From assembly GCA_022844275.1 (NCBI GenBank), contig JALHMB010000001.1, positions 558,001 to 622,000 on the forward strand: 64,000 nucleotides of DNA, in the 5' to 3' direction. Shown here in pieces: positions 26,733 through 35,565 of this stretch. The notes beneath the pieces were generated by a model, which saw nothing but the letters and a program-made list of their open reading frames with translations, was not told the origin of the DNA and did no database searches. The stretch is from Hyphomicrobiaceae bacterium (GTDB taxonomy: Bacteria; Pseudomonadota; Alphaproteobacteria; Rhizobiales; Hyphomicrobiaceae). How positions within the stretch are numbered: position 1 is the first letter of the stretch; every line of letters starts with the position of its first letter. Both the position numbers and the translations under genes were made by a program.

Positions 26733-28988
26733 ATGGAAAGCCATCCACAGCGTCGGCCTGTCTATGCGTCAGCAGCCGCGCGCCCGAGAACAATACTCAC
26801 GACATTGGTAGCAGCCGGCGCGCTCGGCGCCTTGGGAGGGACAGCGCTTGCCCAGAGCAACGCCGTGCCATTGCCGGGCCTCGTCGTCGAGACGAGCAAG
26901 GCGAAGGCAAAGGCGAAAAGTGCCAAGCGGCGTGCCGTTCAGAAGCAGACTCCAGCGCCAGTCGTTACAGAGCAAAGGCCTCAAAGCTCGCCAACCGGTG
27001 CTGGGGCCCCGATCCTGATCGAGGGACGCAACAGCCTGACGGTGCCAACGACGGCCGAGATCCAGGCCGAACTCGCCCGCATCCCGGGCTCTGTCGTCGT
27101 CGTGCCCGACACGGCTTACAAGCAGAGTACGCCCGCCACGACGATCAAGGATGTGCTCGACTACGTGCCGGGGATTTTCGTGCAGCCGAAGTGGGGCGAA
27201 GACTCCCGTCTCTCGATCCGCGGCTCTGGCCTGTCGCGCAATTTCCACCTGCGCAGTGTCCAGATCTTCCAGGATGGCATTCCACGCAATACTGCTGACG
27301 GCTACGGCGATTTCCAGGAAATCGACCCGAGCGCCTACCGCTACGTCGAGGTTTACAAGGGCGCAAATGCTCTTCGCTACGGTGCCAATTCACTCGGCGG
27401 TGCGATCAATTTCGTTTCGCCGACGGGCCGCGATGCAGATCGCATCGCGGCGAGTGCCGACGCCGGCAGCTTCGGCTTTCACCGTTTGCAATCGAGCATT
27501 TCCGGCACCAATGGCCCTCTCGACCTGTTCGTGACTGGTTCATGGCAGGAGCAGGACGGCTTTCGCGATCACAGTTGGGGTGAGGCGACGCGTGCCAGCG
27601 GCAACTTCGGTATCCGACTTTCGGAAGATGTCGAGACGCGCTTCTACTTCGGCGTCAGCGATATCATGCAGCGCATTCCCGGCAGCGTGACGCGCAGTCA
27701 GGCGCTCAACGATCCGAAAGCGGCTGCTTCTATCAACGTTACTAACGATTGGCAGCGCAACATCGATGCGTGGCGCGTCGCCAACAAGACCACTATCGCA
27801 CTGGCACCTGGCACGGCTCTCGAGTTTGGCGGCTTCTACAACGATCGTCACCTCATCCATCCGATCTTCCAGTACCTGGACTACCAGTATGAGGACTACG
27901 GCGGCTTCGCGCGTCTCGTCGACGATCGCATCGTCAGCGGATATCGCAATCGCCTTATCGCGGGCCTTCAACTCCACAACGGCCGCCTGGACAACAAGCA
28001 GTTCTCGAACGGTCCCGGAGCGACGAAGGGAACGACCCCTCTCTCGAGCTCACTAGATCGTTCGGAGAACTTGGCAGCTTACTTCGAGAACTCGTTCTAC
28101 TTCGTTCCCGACGTCGCGCTCGTGACCGGCACGCAGTTTCTGCACGCGACGCGCGACCGGACGGACAGAATCCTTACGAATGGCGATCAGGGAGGGAGCA
28201 CCGACTTCAATCTTTGGAGTCCGAAGATCGGCCTGCTCTGGGACATCGATCGTACGTGGCAAGCGTTCGTCAATGTCTCGCGCAGTGCGGAGGTTCCGAG
28301 TTTCGGCGAAAGCTCGACTGCTGCAAGTATCGCCTTCACCGACATCAAGACCCAACGCGCGACGACCTATGAAATCGGCACGCGCGGAAGACGGCCCGAC
28401 TTCACGTGGGATCTGGCGCTCTACCGAATGGAAATCGACAACGAGTTGATGTGCTACGACACGGCGCCATCGACAGGTAACTGCCAAGTCGTGAACGCCG
28501 ACAAAACGGTGCATCAGGGTATCGAGATCGGCTTTGGCGCCGCATTAATGAAGGGGCTCGTCGCTTCTGGTCCGTCGCCGGACCGGCTGTGGCTCAACCT
28601 TGCCTACACGCTCAACGACTTCCACTACGACGGCGACGCCGACTTCGGCGACAACATCCTGCCAGGTGCCCCTCGCCACTTCGTGCGCGCGGAACTGCTC
28701 TACAAGCACCCCAGTGGCATCTTCTTCGGCCCGAACACCGAGTGGGTGCCAGAGGCCTACTACGTCGATAGCGCGAACACGCTGAAGACGGCCTCCTACG
28801 CGATCTGGGGACTGAAGCTTGGTTTCGACAATGGCGGACCGTTCTCCGCCTATATCGAAGGGCGCAACCTCTCGGACGTTGCTTACATCGCGAGCGCGAG
28901 CATCACCGACCTCGCGGCGCCAACCTCGGCGCTGTTCGAGCCCGGCTCGGGCCGCGCTGTTTATGCCGGCGTCAAATACCGCTGGTGA
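26733..28988 (+). CDS. TonB-dependent outer-membrane receptor (probable copper uptake)
   Basis: 751 residues. It has a signal peptide (TILTTLVAAGALGALGGTALAQ), a TonB-box-like PLPGLVVET, a Lys/Ala-rich linker, a plug domain with TIKDVLDYVPGIFVQ, LSIRGSGLSRNF and RYGANSLGGAINFVSP, and a 22-strand-type barrel ending in the terminal aromatic of VKYRW. It imports a scarce ligand using energy from TonB. Sequence alone does not fix the ligand. Neighbours (DUF2946 before, YcnI-PCuAC after) argue for copper or a copper chelate rather than ferric siderophores. Confidence 0.88.
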   Translation: MESHPQRRPVYASAAARPRTILTTLVAAGALGALGGTALAQSNAVPLPGLVVETSKAKAKAKSAKRRAVQKQTPAPVVTEQRPQSSPTGAGAPILIEGRNSLTVPTTAEIQAELARIPGSVVVVPDTAYKQSTPATTIKDVLDYVPGIFVQPKWGEDSRLSIRGSGLSRNFHLRSVQIFQDGIPRNTADGYGDFQEIDPSAYRYVEVYKGANALRYGANSLGGAINFVSPTGRDADRIAASADAGSFGFHRLQSSISGTNGPLDLFVTGSWQEQDGFRDHSWGEATRASGNFGIRLSEDVETRFYFGVSDIMQRIPGSVTRSQALNDPKAAASINVTNDWQRNIDAWRVANKTTIALAPGTALEFGGFYNDRHLIHPIFQYLDYQYEDYGGFARLVDDRIVSGYRNRLIAGLQLHNGRLDNKQFSNGPGATKGTTPLSSSLDRSENLAAYFENSFYFVPDVALVTGTQFLHATRDRTDRILTNGDQGGSTDFNLWSPKIGLLWDIDRTWQAFVNVSRSAEVPSFGESSTAASIAFTDIKTQRATTYEIGTRGRRPDFTWDLALYRMEIDNELMCYDTAPSTGNCQVVNADKTVHQGIEIGFGAALMKGLVASGPSPDRLWLNLAYTLNDFHYDGDADFGDNILPGAPRHFVRAELLYKHPSGIFFGPNTEWVPEAYYVDSANTLKTASYAIWGLKLGFDNGGPFSAYIEGRNLSDVAYIASASITDLAAPTSALFEPGSGRAVYAGVKYRW

Positions 28989-28996
28989 TCAAAAGA

Positions 28997-29034
28997 GCGC
29001 TGCGGGCCTCTGCCGAGCAGCAGGTTCGCAGCGC
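28997..29034 (+). repeat. Inverted repeat between receptor and copper chaperone genes
   Basis: Arms GCGCTGCG and CGCAGCGC are separated by 22 bases in the 81-base gap. No T-run follows, so it may be an attenuating or RNA-stabilising hairpin rather than a terminator. Confidence 0.35.
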
Positions 29035-29069
29035 GCCGAGCATCAATATGGAATGAGGAGCACCTCACA

Positions 29070-30038
29070 ATGCACAACATCACCACTCTCCCCCTCGCAG
29101 CACTCCTGCTCGCCCCACTCGCAGGCCCAACGTGCGCGCATCCCTCGCTCGAGCGGCGCGAGGCTAGTGTTGGCGCACCATACAAGGCCATCATGCGCGT
29201 GCCGCACGGATGCGAGGGTTCGGCCACGACGCGCGTGCGCGTGCAGATCCCAGAAGGCATCATCGGCGTTAAGCCGCAGCCCAAGCCCGGCTGGACGATC
29301 GAGGCGACGCGAGGAGCTTACGCGAACACCTATCCCTACTATCACGGGGCCACGCTCACCGAAGGCGTGCGCGAGATCTCCTGGACCGGACGCCTGGCTG
29401 ACGACTATTTCGACGAGTTCGTCTTCTCGGGATTTGTCGCAGCGACATTGAAGGCGGGCGACGCAATCTACTTCCCAACCATTCAGGACTGCGAAAAGGG
29501 AAGCTCGGCCTGGACGGAGATTCCTGGCGCAGGTCAGACAGCGCATGACCTCAAGCAGCCCGCCCCGGCCATCCGCCTCGTGCAGGCAAAGGGTCACGGC
29601 CAACACAGCGCGCAGCCTGCGTCGGATACGCGCGTCTTCAAGGCTGGTGATCTCGTTATCGAGGCACCATGGACGCGGGCAACACCCGGCAAAGTCGGCG
29701 CCGGCTACATGAAGATCACCAACAATGGGAAAGAGACCGACCGGCTGATCGGCGGATCAACGGAGATCGCCAAGGACTTTGAAGTGCACGAAATGAGCAT
29801 GTCCGGCGATGTCATGAAGATGCGACGGCTCGAGAAAGGCCTCGAGATCAAGCCCGGCGCGAGCGTAGAGTTGAAGCCGAGCAGCTACCACATCATGTTC
29901 ATGGGTCTCGCGCGGCCACCGAAGGTGGATGAGACCATCAAGGGTACGCTCGTCTTCGAGCGCGCCGGCAAAGTGGCGGTCGAGTATATCGTCAGACCGC
30001 TCGGTTCCCAGCCAGCGAGCGGCGGGCATAAGCACTGA
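29070..30038 (+). CDS. YcnI (DUF1775)-PCuAC fusion periplasmic copper chaperone
   Basis: 322 residues made of two copper-binding domains. After the signal peptide (cleavage predicted after Ala23) the mature protein begins with His24, as in YcnI proteins, where the N-terminal His binds copper. The YcnI domain runs to about 165. A His-containing linker leads to a PCuAC domain (about 186-310) with the motif H240, M242, M251, H274 and M276. PCuAC proteins deliver Cu(I) to the CuA site of cytochrome oxidase. RBS GAGGAG precedes the ATG. Its position after the TonB receptor suggests a path for imported copper. Confidence 0.88.
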   Translation: MHNITTLPLAALLLAPLAGPTCAHPSLERREASVGAPYKAIMRVPHGCEGSATTRVRVQIPEGIIGVKPQPKPGWTIEATRGAYANTYPYYHGATLTEGVREISWTGRLADDYFDEFVFSGFVAATLKAGDAIYFPTIQDCEKGSSAWTEIPGAGQTAHDLKQPAPAIRLVQAKGHGQHSAQPASDTRVFKAGDLVIEAPWTRATPGKVGAGYMKITNNGKETDRLIGGSTEIAKDFEVHEMSMSGDVMKMRRLEKGLEIKPGASVELKPSSYHIMFMGLARPPKVDETIKGTLVFERAGKVAVEYIVRPLGSQPASGGHKH

Positions 30039-30051
30039 GAGGGCACGAATG

Positions 30052-30077
30052 GACCGGCGCTTCTTGCGCCGGTCTTT
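30052..30077. terminator. Rho-independent terminator after the copper genes
   Basis: GACCGGCGC and GCGCCGGTC pair perfectly around TTCTT and are followed by TTT. The hairpin also touches the stop codon of the converging gene, so it may serve both directions. Confidence 0.75.
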
Positions 30078-31207
30078 CAGCGCTCCGCCGCCCGGATCTT
30101 CAGCTTGTCAGCCAGCAGCAGGTTCGACTCGTTCGGCCTGAAGCGATAGCCGATACCGAAGTCGATGCTCTGCGGCTTGCCACGCCGAAAGACCTCGGCG
30201 AGTTCGCGCTGGTAATTGTCCGGGAATACAGCGATCGGTCCGAGATAGCGACCGTATGGGCGAAGCTGCCAGTCCTCGGACTTGAAGAAGCTGACTGGAA
30301 TGCCCGAGTCATCCTGGAGGAGGCGTTTCGACCGCTCGAGAAGATAGCCACGCACATCGGCGAAAGCGTTGGAGTGCATGAGGTAGGACGCGCTCTTGAT
30401 GAAAGCATCGCCGGGCTCGAGACTCTCGCAGAAGGCTTTGAAGCCGCTCCTGCGCCAACCACCATTCGAGAGATCTGTACGCACATAGTAGAGCGTGCGC
30501 TGCTTGCCATCGGCGCCTTTGAACAGGATCTTCGCGACGCTCGCCGCGTCCCTCGGCATACCCGCGCCCGCAGCGACGAGCGAACCGTCCTCGTTGATGT
30601 CGTGGAAGGTGACCTCGTCGATCGTCTTGCCGCTGCGCGCGAGGAAAATGTAGAGGATGGGCAGCGTGCCACTGAACGTGTTTTCGCTCAGCGTCGTGCG
30701 CATCTCGCGCGTGCGGAAGAAGCTGAAATTCAGCACCGAATTGAGTGACGAGCGGAGCTGCGCTAGCCCATAGCTCAAGGACTCGCCGCGAGGTCTGCCA
30801 ATCGACGGCAATGGCCCCGAAGGCTCGAGCGCCGCCATGACGTATGTCGTTGCCGAGGGAAAGAACGCGTCGGCATAGAGGAAGTCGGGGCCACTGAAGA
30901 AGTAGTAGAGCACGTTGCTCGGCGCCGTGAGCTCGCTTGCAGACCAGGCTCGGATCTTGCCGAGCTGCCGCGTCTCGATATTGGCCCATGCGGCGTCCAT
31001 GGTCGCGGCGTGGCGCTGCCAAGTGCGCTCGCCCGCGGCACTGGCAAGAGGGGAGCCCTCGGATGGCTGGAGTCCAGCAAGAAAGCGTGCGACGTCATTT
31101 GGCGACGCACTTTGCGCCAGTGTTGCCGACGAACCTCCGACAAGGAGCAGCAAGGCGGCCGCAGCCAACATCGCCCACCGGACAAGTCCGGCCAACCTCG
31201 TGCTCAT
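30077..31207 (-). CDS. Exported protein of unknown function
   Basis: 376 residues from the ATG at 31207; an upstream in-frame start would overlap the permease gene. A clear signal peptide (LVRWAMLAAAALLLLVGG, cleavage near SATLAQS) is followed by a soluble domain with two conserved-looking blocks: NVLYYFFSGPDFLYADAFFP near residue 95 and TLYYVRTDLSN near residue 240. The whole length is a well-formed globular composition with no repeats. It begins 17 bases after the amino acid permease gene in the same direction. I do not recognise the family; a periplasmic location is the only safe statement. Confidence 0.7.
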   Translation of the reverse strand: MSTRLAGLVRWAMLAAAALLLLVGGSSATLAQSASPNDVARFLAGLQPSEGSPLASAAGERTWQRHAATMDAAWANIETRQLGKIRAWSASELTAPSNVLYYFFSGPDFLYADAFFPSATTYVMAALEPSGPLPSIGRPRGESLSYGLAQLRSSLNSVLNFSFFRTREMRTTLSENTFSGTLPILYIFLARSGKTIDEVTFHDINEDGSLVAAGAGMPRDAASVAKILFKGADGKQRTLYYVRTDLSNGGWRRSGFKAFCESLEPGDAFIKSASYLMHSNAFADVRGYLLERSKRLLQDDSGIPVSFFKSEDWQLRPYGRYLGPIAVFPDNYQRELAEVFRRGKPQSIDFGIGYRFRPNESNLLLADKLKIRAAER

Positions 31208-31223
31208 GAAAGTTCTGCTCCGT

Positions 31224-32570
31224 TCAACGGTTCGGGTTCGACCGCTTGGGCGACAAGGCATAAACCACGAGCCCCGTTGCCATCAGCGCCAAGCCGGCCA
31301 GCGACTGTACCGGCTTTTCGCGCACCAGATAGACCAGGATGAAGAGCGTCACCACTCCGAAGATCAACGGGGTTAACGGATAGGCCCAAACTCGGAAGGG
31401 ACGCGGCAGGTTCGGCTGCCTGATCCTGAGTACGATGACGCCGATGACCGCCAGCAACGAGCATGAGAGCAGACTGAATTGAACGAACTCGAGCACACGC
31501 TCGAAGCTCTGTGTAAGCAAAAGGAACGTCGCCACTCCGAGCTGGAGGACGAGCGCCCGCGCCGGAACTCCCGCCGCCGACTTTTTGGCGAAGAAGGAAA
31601 GCGCGGAGAGATCCTCGCCCATAACCATGGTCACGCGAGGGCCGATCCACATCATGGCCGTGATGGCAGAGATAAGGCCGAAACAGATGAGCCCGCCGAC
31701 GATGCGACCGCCCCCGGGGCCGAAAATATGCTCACCGGCGACCAAACCGACATTGAGCTGTCCGGCCAGGCGCTCCATCGGCGTCGTGTAGAGGAACACG
31801 GCATTCAACGCGACGTACAAAACCATGACGATGAGAACGCCGGCAACCAGCGCCGGTGGCAGCGTGCGCGCGGGATCCTTGATCTCATCGGCAATATAGG
31901 TCGCCGCGTTCCACCCCGAGTATGAGTACATCACGTACATGAGGCCGATCGCGAACGGCGCGCTGACGATGTAGCTCAAGTCGCTCGAAGAGGGCGCAAA
32001 GGAGATTGGCTGCGGCGTCCCGAAGACAAGGCCGCAGAAGATGAGGCCTACGATCAGAGCCACTTTGAGGAACGTCGCGACGTTCGTGAACAGCGCCCCT
32101 GGTTTGGCACCGCTCAATAGAACCAGCGTGACACCCCAAACGGATGCCAGCGCGAGCCACAACTTCGGCGCGCCGGGAAAGATGCCGGCGAAATAATCGC
32201 CGAAAGCCATGGCTGCGAGCGCTACCGGCGCCGCGAAGCCGACCGTCGCCGAGATCCAGCCGGCGAGAAATCCGAGAGCCGGATGATAGATGCGCGAGAG
32301 AAAGTTGTATTCGCCGCCAGAGCGCGGCAGCGCCGTCGCAAGCTCGGCATAGGAGAGCGCGCCGCAGAGTGCCACGATACCGCCCACCGTCCAGAGCGTG
32401 ACGACCGAGAAGCCGGTCGGCAAATCGCGGACCTGAAAGCCGAGACTCGTGAACACACCGATCCCGATCATGTCGGCGACGGCAAGCGCCGTGGCTGTCG
32501 CGAGGGTTACGGTGGCAGGCCCGGCCTCGCCTATGGTGGCAGCCGGCTTGGAACTGTCAGAAGAGGCCAT
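31224..32570 (-). CDS. Amino acid permease (APC superfamily)
   Basis: About 448 residues from the ATG at 32570; a GTG at 32630 would add 20 polar residues. It has twelve or so membrane helices. The first helix has ADMIGIGVFTSLGF, the family's substrate-binding break, and helix 3 contains ALPRSGGEYNFLSR, a hallmark of the LAT/APC group. YSYSGWNAATYIADEIKDP matches the conserved sixth-helix segment. It moves amino acids or related amines by proton symport or exchange. It is followed closely by the exported unknown gene. Confidence 0.88.
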   Translation of the reverse strand: MASSDSSKPAATIGEAGPATVTLATATALAVADMIGIGVFTSLGFQVRDLPTGFSVVTLWTVGGIVALCGALSYAELATALPRSGGEYNFLSRIYHPALGFLAGWISATVGFAAPVALAAMAFGDYFAGIFPGAPKLWLALASVWGVTLVLLSGAKPGALFTNVATFLKVALIVGLIFCGLVFGTPQPISFAPSSSDLSYIVSAPFAIGLMYVMYSYSGWNAATYIADEIKDPARTLPPALVAGVLIVMVLYVALNAVFLYTTPMERLAGQLNVGLVAGEHIFGPGGGRIVGGLICFGLISAITAMMWIGPRVTMVMGEDLSALSFFAKKSAAGVPARALVLQLGVATFLLLTQSFERVLEFVQFSLLSCSLLAVIGVIVLRIRQPNLPRPFRVWAYPLTPLIFGVVTLFILVYLVREKPVQSLAGLALMATGLVVYALSPKRSNPNR

Positions 32571-32787
32571 CGTTGCTCGCGTATGGGAGGCGGGTCGCCG
32601 CGCACTGTAACTGAGGGTATGAGCACTCACAATGAGTTACAGCCTCGGACTGCCTTACCGCGCGTTGACGGCTTCATAACCACGTTCTGGCCAAGAATGT
32701 GAGATTCTATTCAGGTTTGAGTGTTGCATCAGCATAGGGATGGCGCCGCCCCGTCACCGAACGGGCTGGAGAACTTCGACCGACGGT

Positions 32788-33873
32788 ATGGGTACCGCAG
32801 AGATATCAGCGCTGGCAGTCTCGGCCATACGGCAGTCCCGCGTGGCAAGTTTGGCCGTGCGCCTCGTGCTGCTCGCAGGCCTGCTCGCGATTGTCACGGA
32901 GCCGGCTGCGGCGCAGCAGCACGCACGCCGGGTAGCGACCAGCGGCTGGGCCGTATCCGTCGTGCCGACCCCACATGCCGTCGTCTCCCGCCAGGGCCCA
33001 CTGCCGAAGTCGGTCACGCGGCTCGCATCGTTCAGTGCCGCTCCGTTCCCCTATGCGGGCGTCGTGCCGGGTGCCAATCGGCCCTTCATCGAGGCCGACG
33101 AGACGGGGCGCCGCTTCCATCGCACGGCCGGCGGCCGCGTCTATTGGGAAGACGAGCGCTACAGCGACCCGCGCGTGCTCCTGCACATTCCGCGCGGCTT
33201 CGACGTTCGCCGTCCGGGCCTGCTCGTGTTGTACTTCCATGGCCATCGCGCCAACCTGCGCCGCGACGTGTTCATGCGCCAGCGCGTGCCGTGGCAGGTG
33301 TCCATGTCGCGATCCAACGCCGTGCTCGTAGCCCCGCAGTTTGCCGTGAACGCATCCGACTCGAGCGCTGGCAAGCTCTGGCAGCGCGGTGCGCTTCGTG
33401 ACTTCGTTGATGAAACGGCCAGCCGCCTCGCCACCATGCACGGCGATCCGCGCTCCGAGGCGACTTTCGCCAACTTGCCGGTGGTGATTGTCGCCTACAG
33501 CGGCGGTGTCGGACCGGCCTCGTGGGCCATCCGCAATGGCGATCTCGGATCGCGGCTGCGCGGCATCGTGTTGCTCGACGCGGCCTACGGCGAGATGGGC
33601 GTGTTCGCCGACTGGATCGCGCGCACGCCCAATGCCTTCCTGCTCAGCACCTATACGGGCTCGACTGAGGCGCGCAATCGCGAGCTCAAGGGCCTTGTCG
33701 AGGCTCGCGGCCTGCAGGCTTTGGAGGCCGTGCCGCCGCGCATCGAGCCAGGCAACGTCGCCATCGTGCCGGCGGCGAGCGACGCCACGCACCATGACAT
33801 CCTGCTGCGGGCCTGGGCCGACGATCCGCTGCGCGACCTACTCGCCCGCGTACGCGGATACCCGCGGATGTAG
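32788..33873 (+). CDS. Exported alpha/beta-hydrolase-like protein
   Basis: About 361 residues; the start is uncertain because neither ATG (32740 or 32788) has a good ribosome site. A hydrophobic signal (LAVRLVLLAGLLAIVTEPAAAQ) indicates export. The body resembles an alpha/beta hydrolase: LLVLYFHGHR for the oxyanion loop, VVIVAYSGGVGPASW for the nucleophile turn (Ser in a YSGG variant of GxSxG), and ATHHDILL late in the protein for the catalytic His. The substrate is unknown. It ends 6 bases from the converging CMD gene. Confidence 0.65.
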   Translation: MGTAEISALAVSAIRQSRVASLAVRLVLLAGLLAIVTEPAAAQQHARRVATSGWAVSVVPTPHAVVSRQGPLPKSVTRLASFSAAPFPYAGVVPGANRPFIEADETGRRFHRTAGGRVYWEDERYSDPRVLLHIPRGFDVRRPGLLVLYFHGHRANLRRDVFMRQRVPWQVSMSRSNAVLVAPQFAVNASDSSAGKLWQRGALRDFVDETASRLATMHGDPRSEATFANLPVVIVAYSGGVGPASWAIRNGDLGSRLRGIVLLDAAYGEMGVFADWIARTPNAFLLSTYTGSTEARNRELKGLVEARGLQALEAVPPRIEPGNVAIVPAASDATHHDILLRAWADDPLRDLLARVRGYPRM

Positions 33874-33879
33874 AAGCGG

Positions 33880-34275
33880 CTACTTCGCCTCTTCCTTCAC
33901 GCTCTTGAACACTTCCGAGGCCACCATCATCGCATCGCGGATCACGGGTGCGCCGACGTAACCGATGAGGTGGAGCAACACCTCCGTCAACTCTTCCTCT
34001 GTCCACCCCTGCTTCAGGGCAAAGCGCAGGTGGATGTCGAGCTCGGGATAGCGCCCGGTCGCGGCATCCGACACGACGCAGACCAGCGTGCGCGTCTTGA
34101 GATCGATTCCGGGCCGTGTCCACAAAACGCCGAAGATACCCTCAGTCGCCACGTCGATGAATTTCTTCATCACCGGGTCCTTGGCGTATTCCGCCGTGTT
34201 GCGCTCGAAATCCTTATCTCCGCGTAACTTGCGGCGCATGGCCTCGCCGCGCTTGTAGACGTCGCTTGTCGTCAT
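33880..34275 (-). CDS. Carboxymuconolactone decarboxylase (CMD) family protein
   Basis: 131 residues from the ATG at 34275, with GGAGG 8 bases upstream; an upstream TTG overlaps that ribosome site and is rejected. The helical CMD fold is recognisable from KTRTLVCVVSDAATGRYPELDIHLRFAL and EVLLHLIGYVGAPVIRDAM. The CxxC of the AhpD peroxidase branch is absent, so a PcaC-like decarboxylase or a related ring-opening role is more likely than peroxidase. It lies 30 bases after the luciferase-like flavoenzyme gene, probably in one operon acting on a cyclic substrate. Confidence 0.85.
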   Translation of the reverse strand: MTTSDVYKRGEAMRRKLRGDKDFERNTAEYAKDPVMKKFIDVATEGIFGVLWTRPGIDLKTRTLVCVVSDAATGRYPELDIHLRFALKQGWTEEELTEVLLHLIGYVGAPVIRDAMMVASEVFKSVKEEAK

Positions 34276-34305
34276 CGGGCATTCCTCCAATTTTTTGATT
34301 ATCGG

Positions 34306-35415
34306 CTATTCGGCAGCGCGCGCGGCAATAGCGGGCGTATCGGGAACCGGCGTCCGAGCGACGATCGGCACGACCTCCTCGGCGAAGCGCCGCATCATGC
34401 GGTGGCGCGCCTCGCGCGGAACACCCGCTGTCGCATTCGACACAATGAAGTAGTCGAAACCGATACTGCGCAAGCGCGTGATCTGCGCCGCGATCGTCTT
34501 CGGCGTGCCGACGAGATTGCGATCGAGGATCGGATCGATCTTCTCTGGATCCGCCATCTCTTTCATGCCGCCGAAGATCTTCGCGAACTGCTGGTAGCCC
34601 TCGATATCGGACCAGGGCGTCGAGTCGACCGTATAGTGCTCGGCCTGGAGCTTGTAGTAGCGCGAGAGATGATCGCGAGCTTCGGCGCGCGCCTCGGCCT
34701 CCGTATCGCCGATGAAGCACTTACAGCTGATGGGAAGCGTCACGTCAGTCGCAAAGCCGTGCGATGCAGCACGCTCGCGCCAGCGCGTCAGTATCTTGAG
34801 CAGAAGATAGTCCGGGAATTGCGAGAGCGAGAGCGGAGGGAGACCGAGATCGGCCATGATCTCAGCGCTCTCAGGACTGCCGATCGCGCCGTAGAAATTT
34901 GGCCTGTTCGCGCCGAGCATGGGACGCACGACGATCTCGCGATCGAGCACCAGATGGCGGCCCTTGTAGCGAAACGGCTTGCCCTCGAGTGCAAGCTGCA
35001 AGACTTCCCAGCATTCGCGGAACCGCTCGCGCGCCTCGGTCATGGGCACGCGCATGGCGTCGTACTCGAGCTTGGCCGTGCCGCGCCCCATGCCGATGTG
35101 CAGCGGGCCGTCCGTGAGCGTGCGAAGCATCGAGACATCTTCGGCAAAGCGGACCGGGTCGTACCACGGCAGCACCATCACTGCCGTGCCGAGCCCGAGG
35201 CCCGGACAAGCGGCCGCAATGTGCGAGAGCAGCATCAGCGGATTGGGCGTCGGGTAGTAGTCGGAGAAGTGGTGCTCGACGAGCCACACGGCCTCGTAGC
35301 CGAGCTCCTGTGCCCGCCGCGCGTCACCAACTGCCTCGCGGTAGAGCGTCGCATCGCTGGCGCCTTCCGCATCCACGGCACCGATCTGCACCGCATAGCG
35401 CACTGGTCTGGCCAT
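34306..35415 (-). CDS. Luciferase-like (LLM) flavin-dependent monooxygenase
   Basis: 369 residues from the ATG at 35415, which has GAGAGGAGC upstream; the open frame before it is not coding. TIM-barrel flavoprotein features of the bacterial luciferase family are clear: LGYEAVWLVEHHFSDY near residue 40, LGLGTAVMVLPWYDPVRFAEDVSML and HIGMGRGTAKLEY. It uses reduced FMN and oxygen on an unknown substrate. It leads a two-gene unit with the CMD protein and is divergent from an Old Yellow Enzyme gene, suggesting a small catabolic locus. Confidence 0.88.
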   Translation of the reverse strand: MARPVRYAVQIGAVDAEGASDATLYREAVGDARRAQELGYEAVWLVEHHFSDYYPTPNPLMLLSHIAAACPGLGLGTAVMVLPWYDPVRFAEDVSMLRTLTDGPLHIGMGRGTAKLEYDAMRVPMTEARERFRECWEVLQLALEGKPFRYKGRHLVLDREIVVRPMLGANRPNFYGAIGSPESAEIMADLGLPPLSLSQFPDYLLLKILTRWRERAASHGFATDVTLPISCKCFIGDTEAEARAEARDHLSRYYKLQAEHYTVDSTPWSDIEGYQQFAKIFGGMKEMADPEKIDPILDRNLVGTPKTIAAQITRLRSIGFDYFIVSNATAGVPREARHRMMRRFAEEVVPIVARTPVPDTPAIAARAAE

Positions 35416-35565
35416 TGCCGCTCCTCTCTTTTGCCTTGACGTTTTCTCCCTGATCGCGAGGCTATCGCGGATTGCAGAGGTGGTCATCCCTCTCAATTCC
35501 ATGTGCATGGGGCTATGACGTCCCAGCGCAGGTGTGTGGTGCCGGACGACGCGGAGAAGATCAGA

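Noticed and set aside
32550-32574. GGAAC-N16-CGTT on the plus strand as an EcfG promoter of the hydrolase gene
   Set aside because: It straddles the start of the permease gene on the other strand and lies over 200 bases from the hydrolase; about one chance match is expected in 64 kb.
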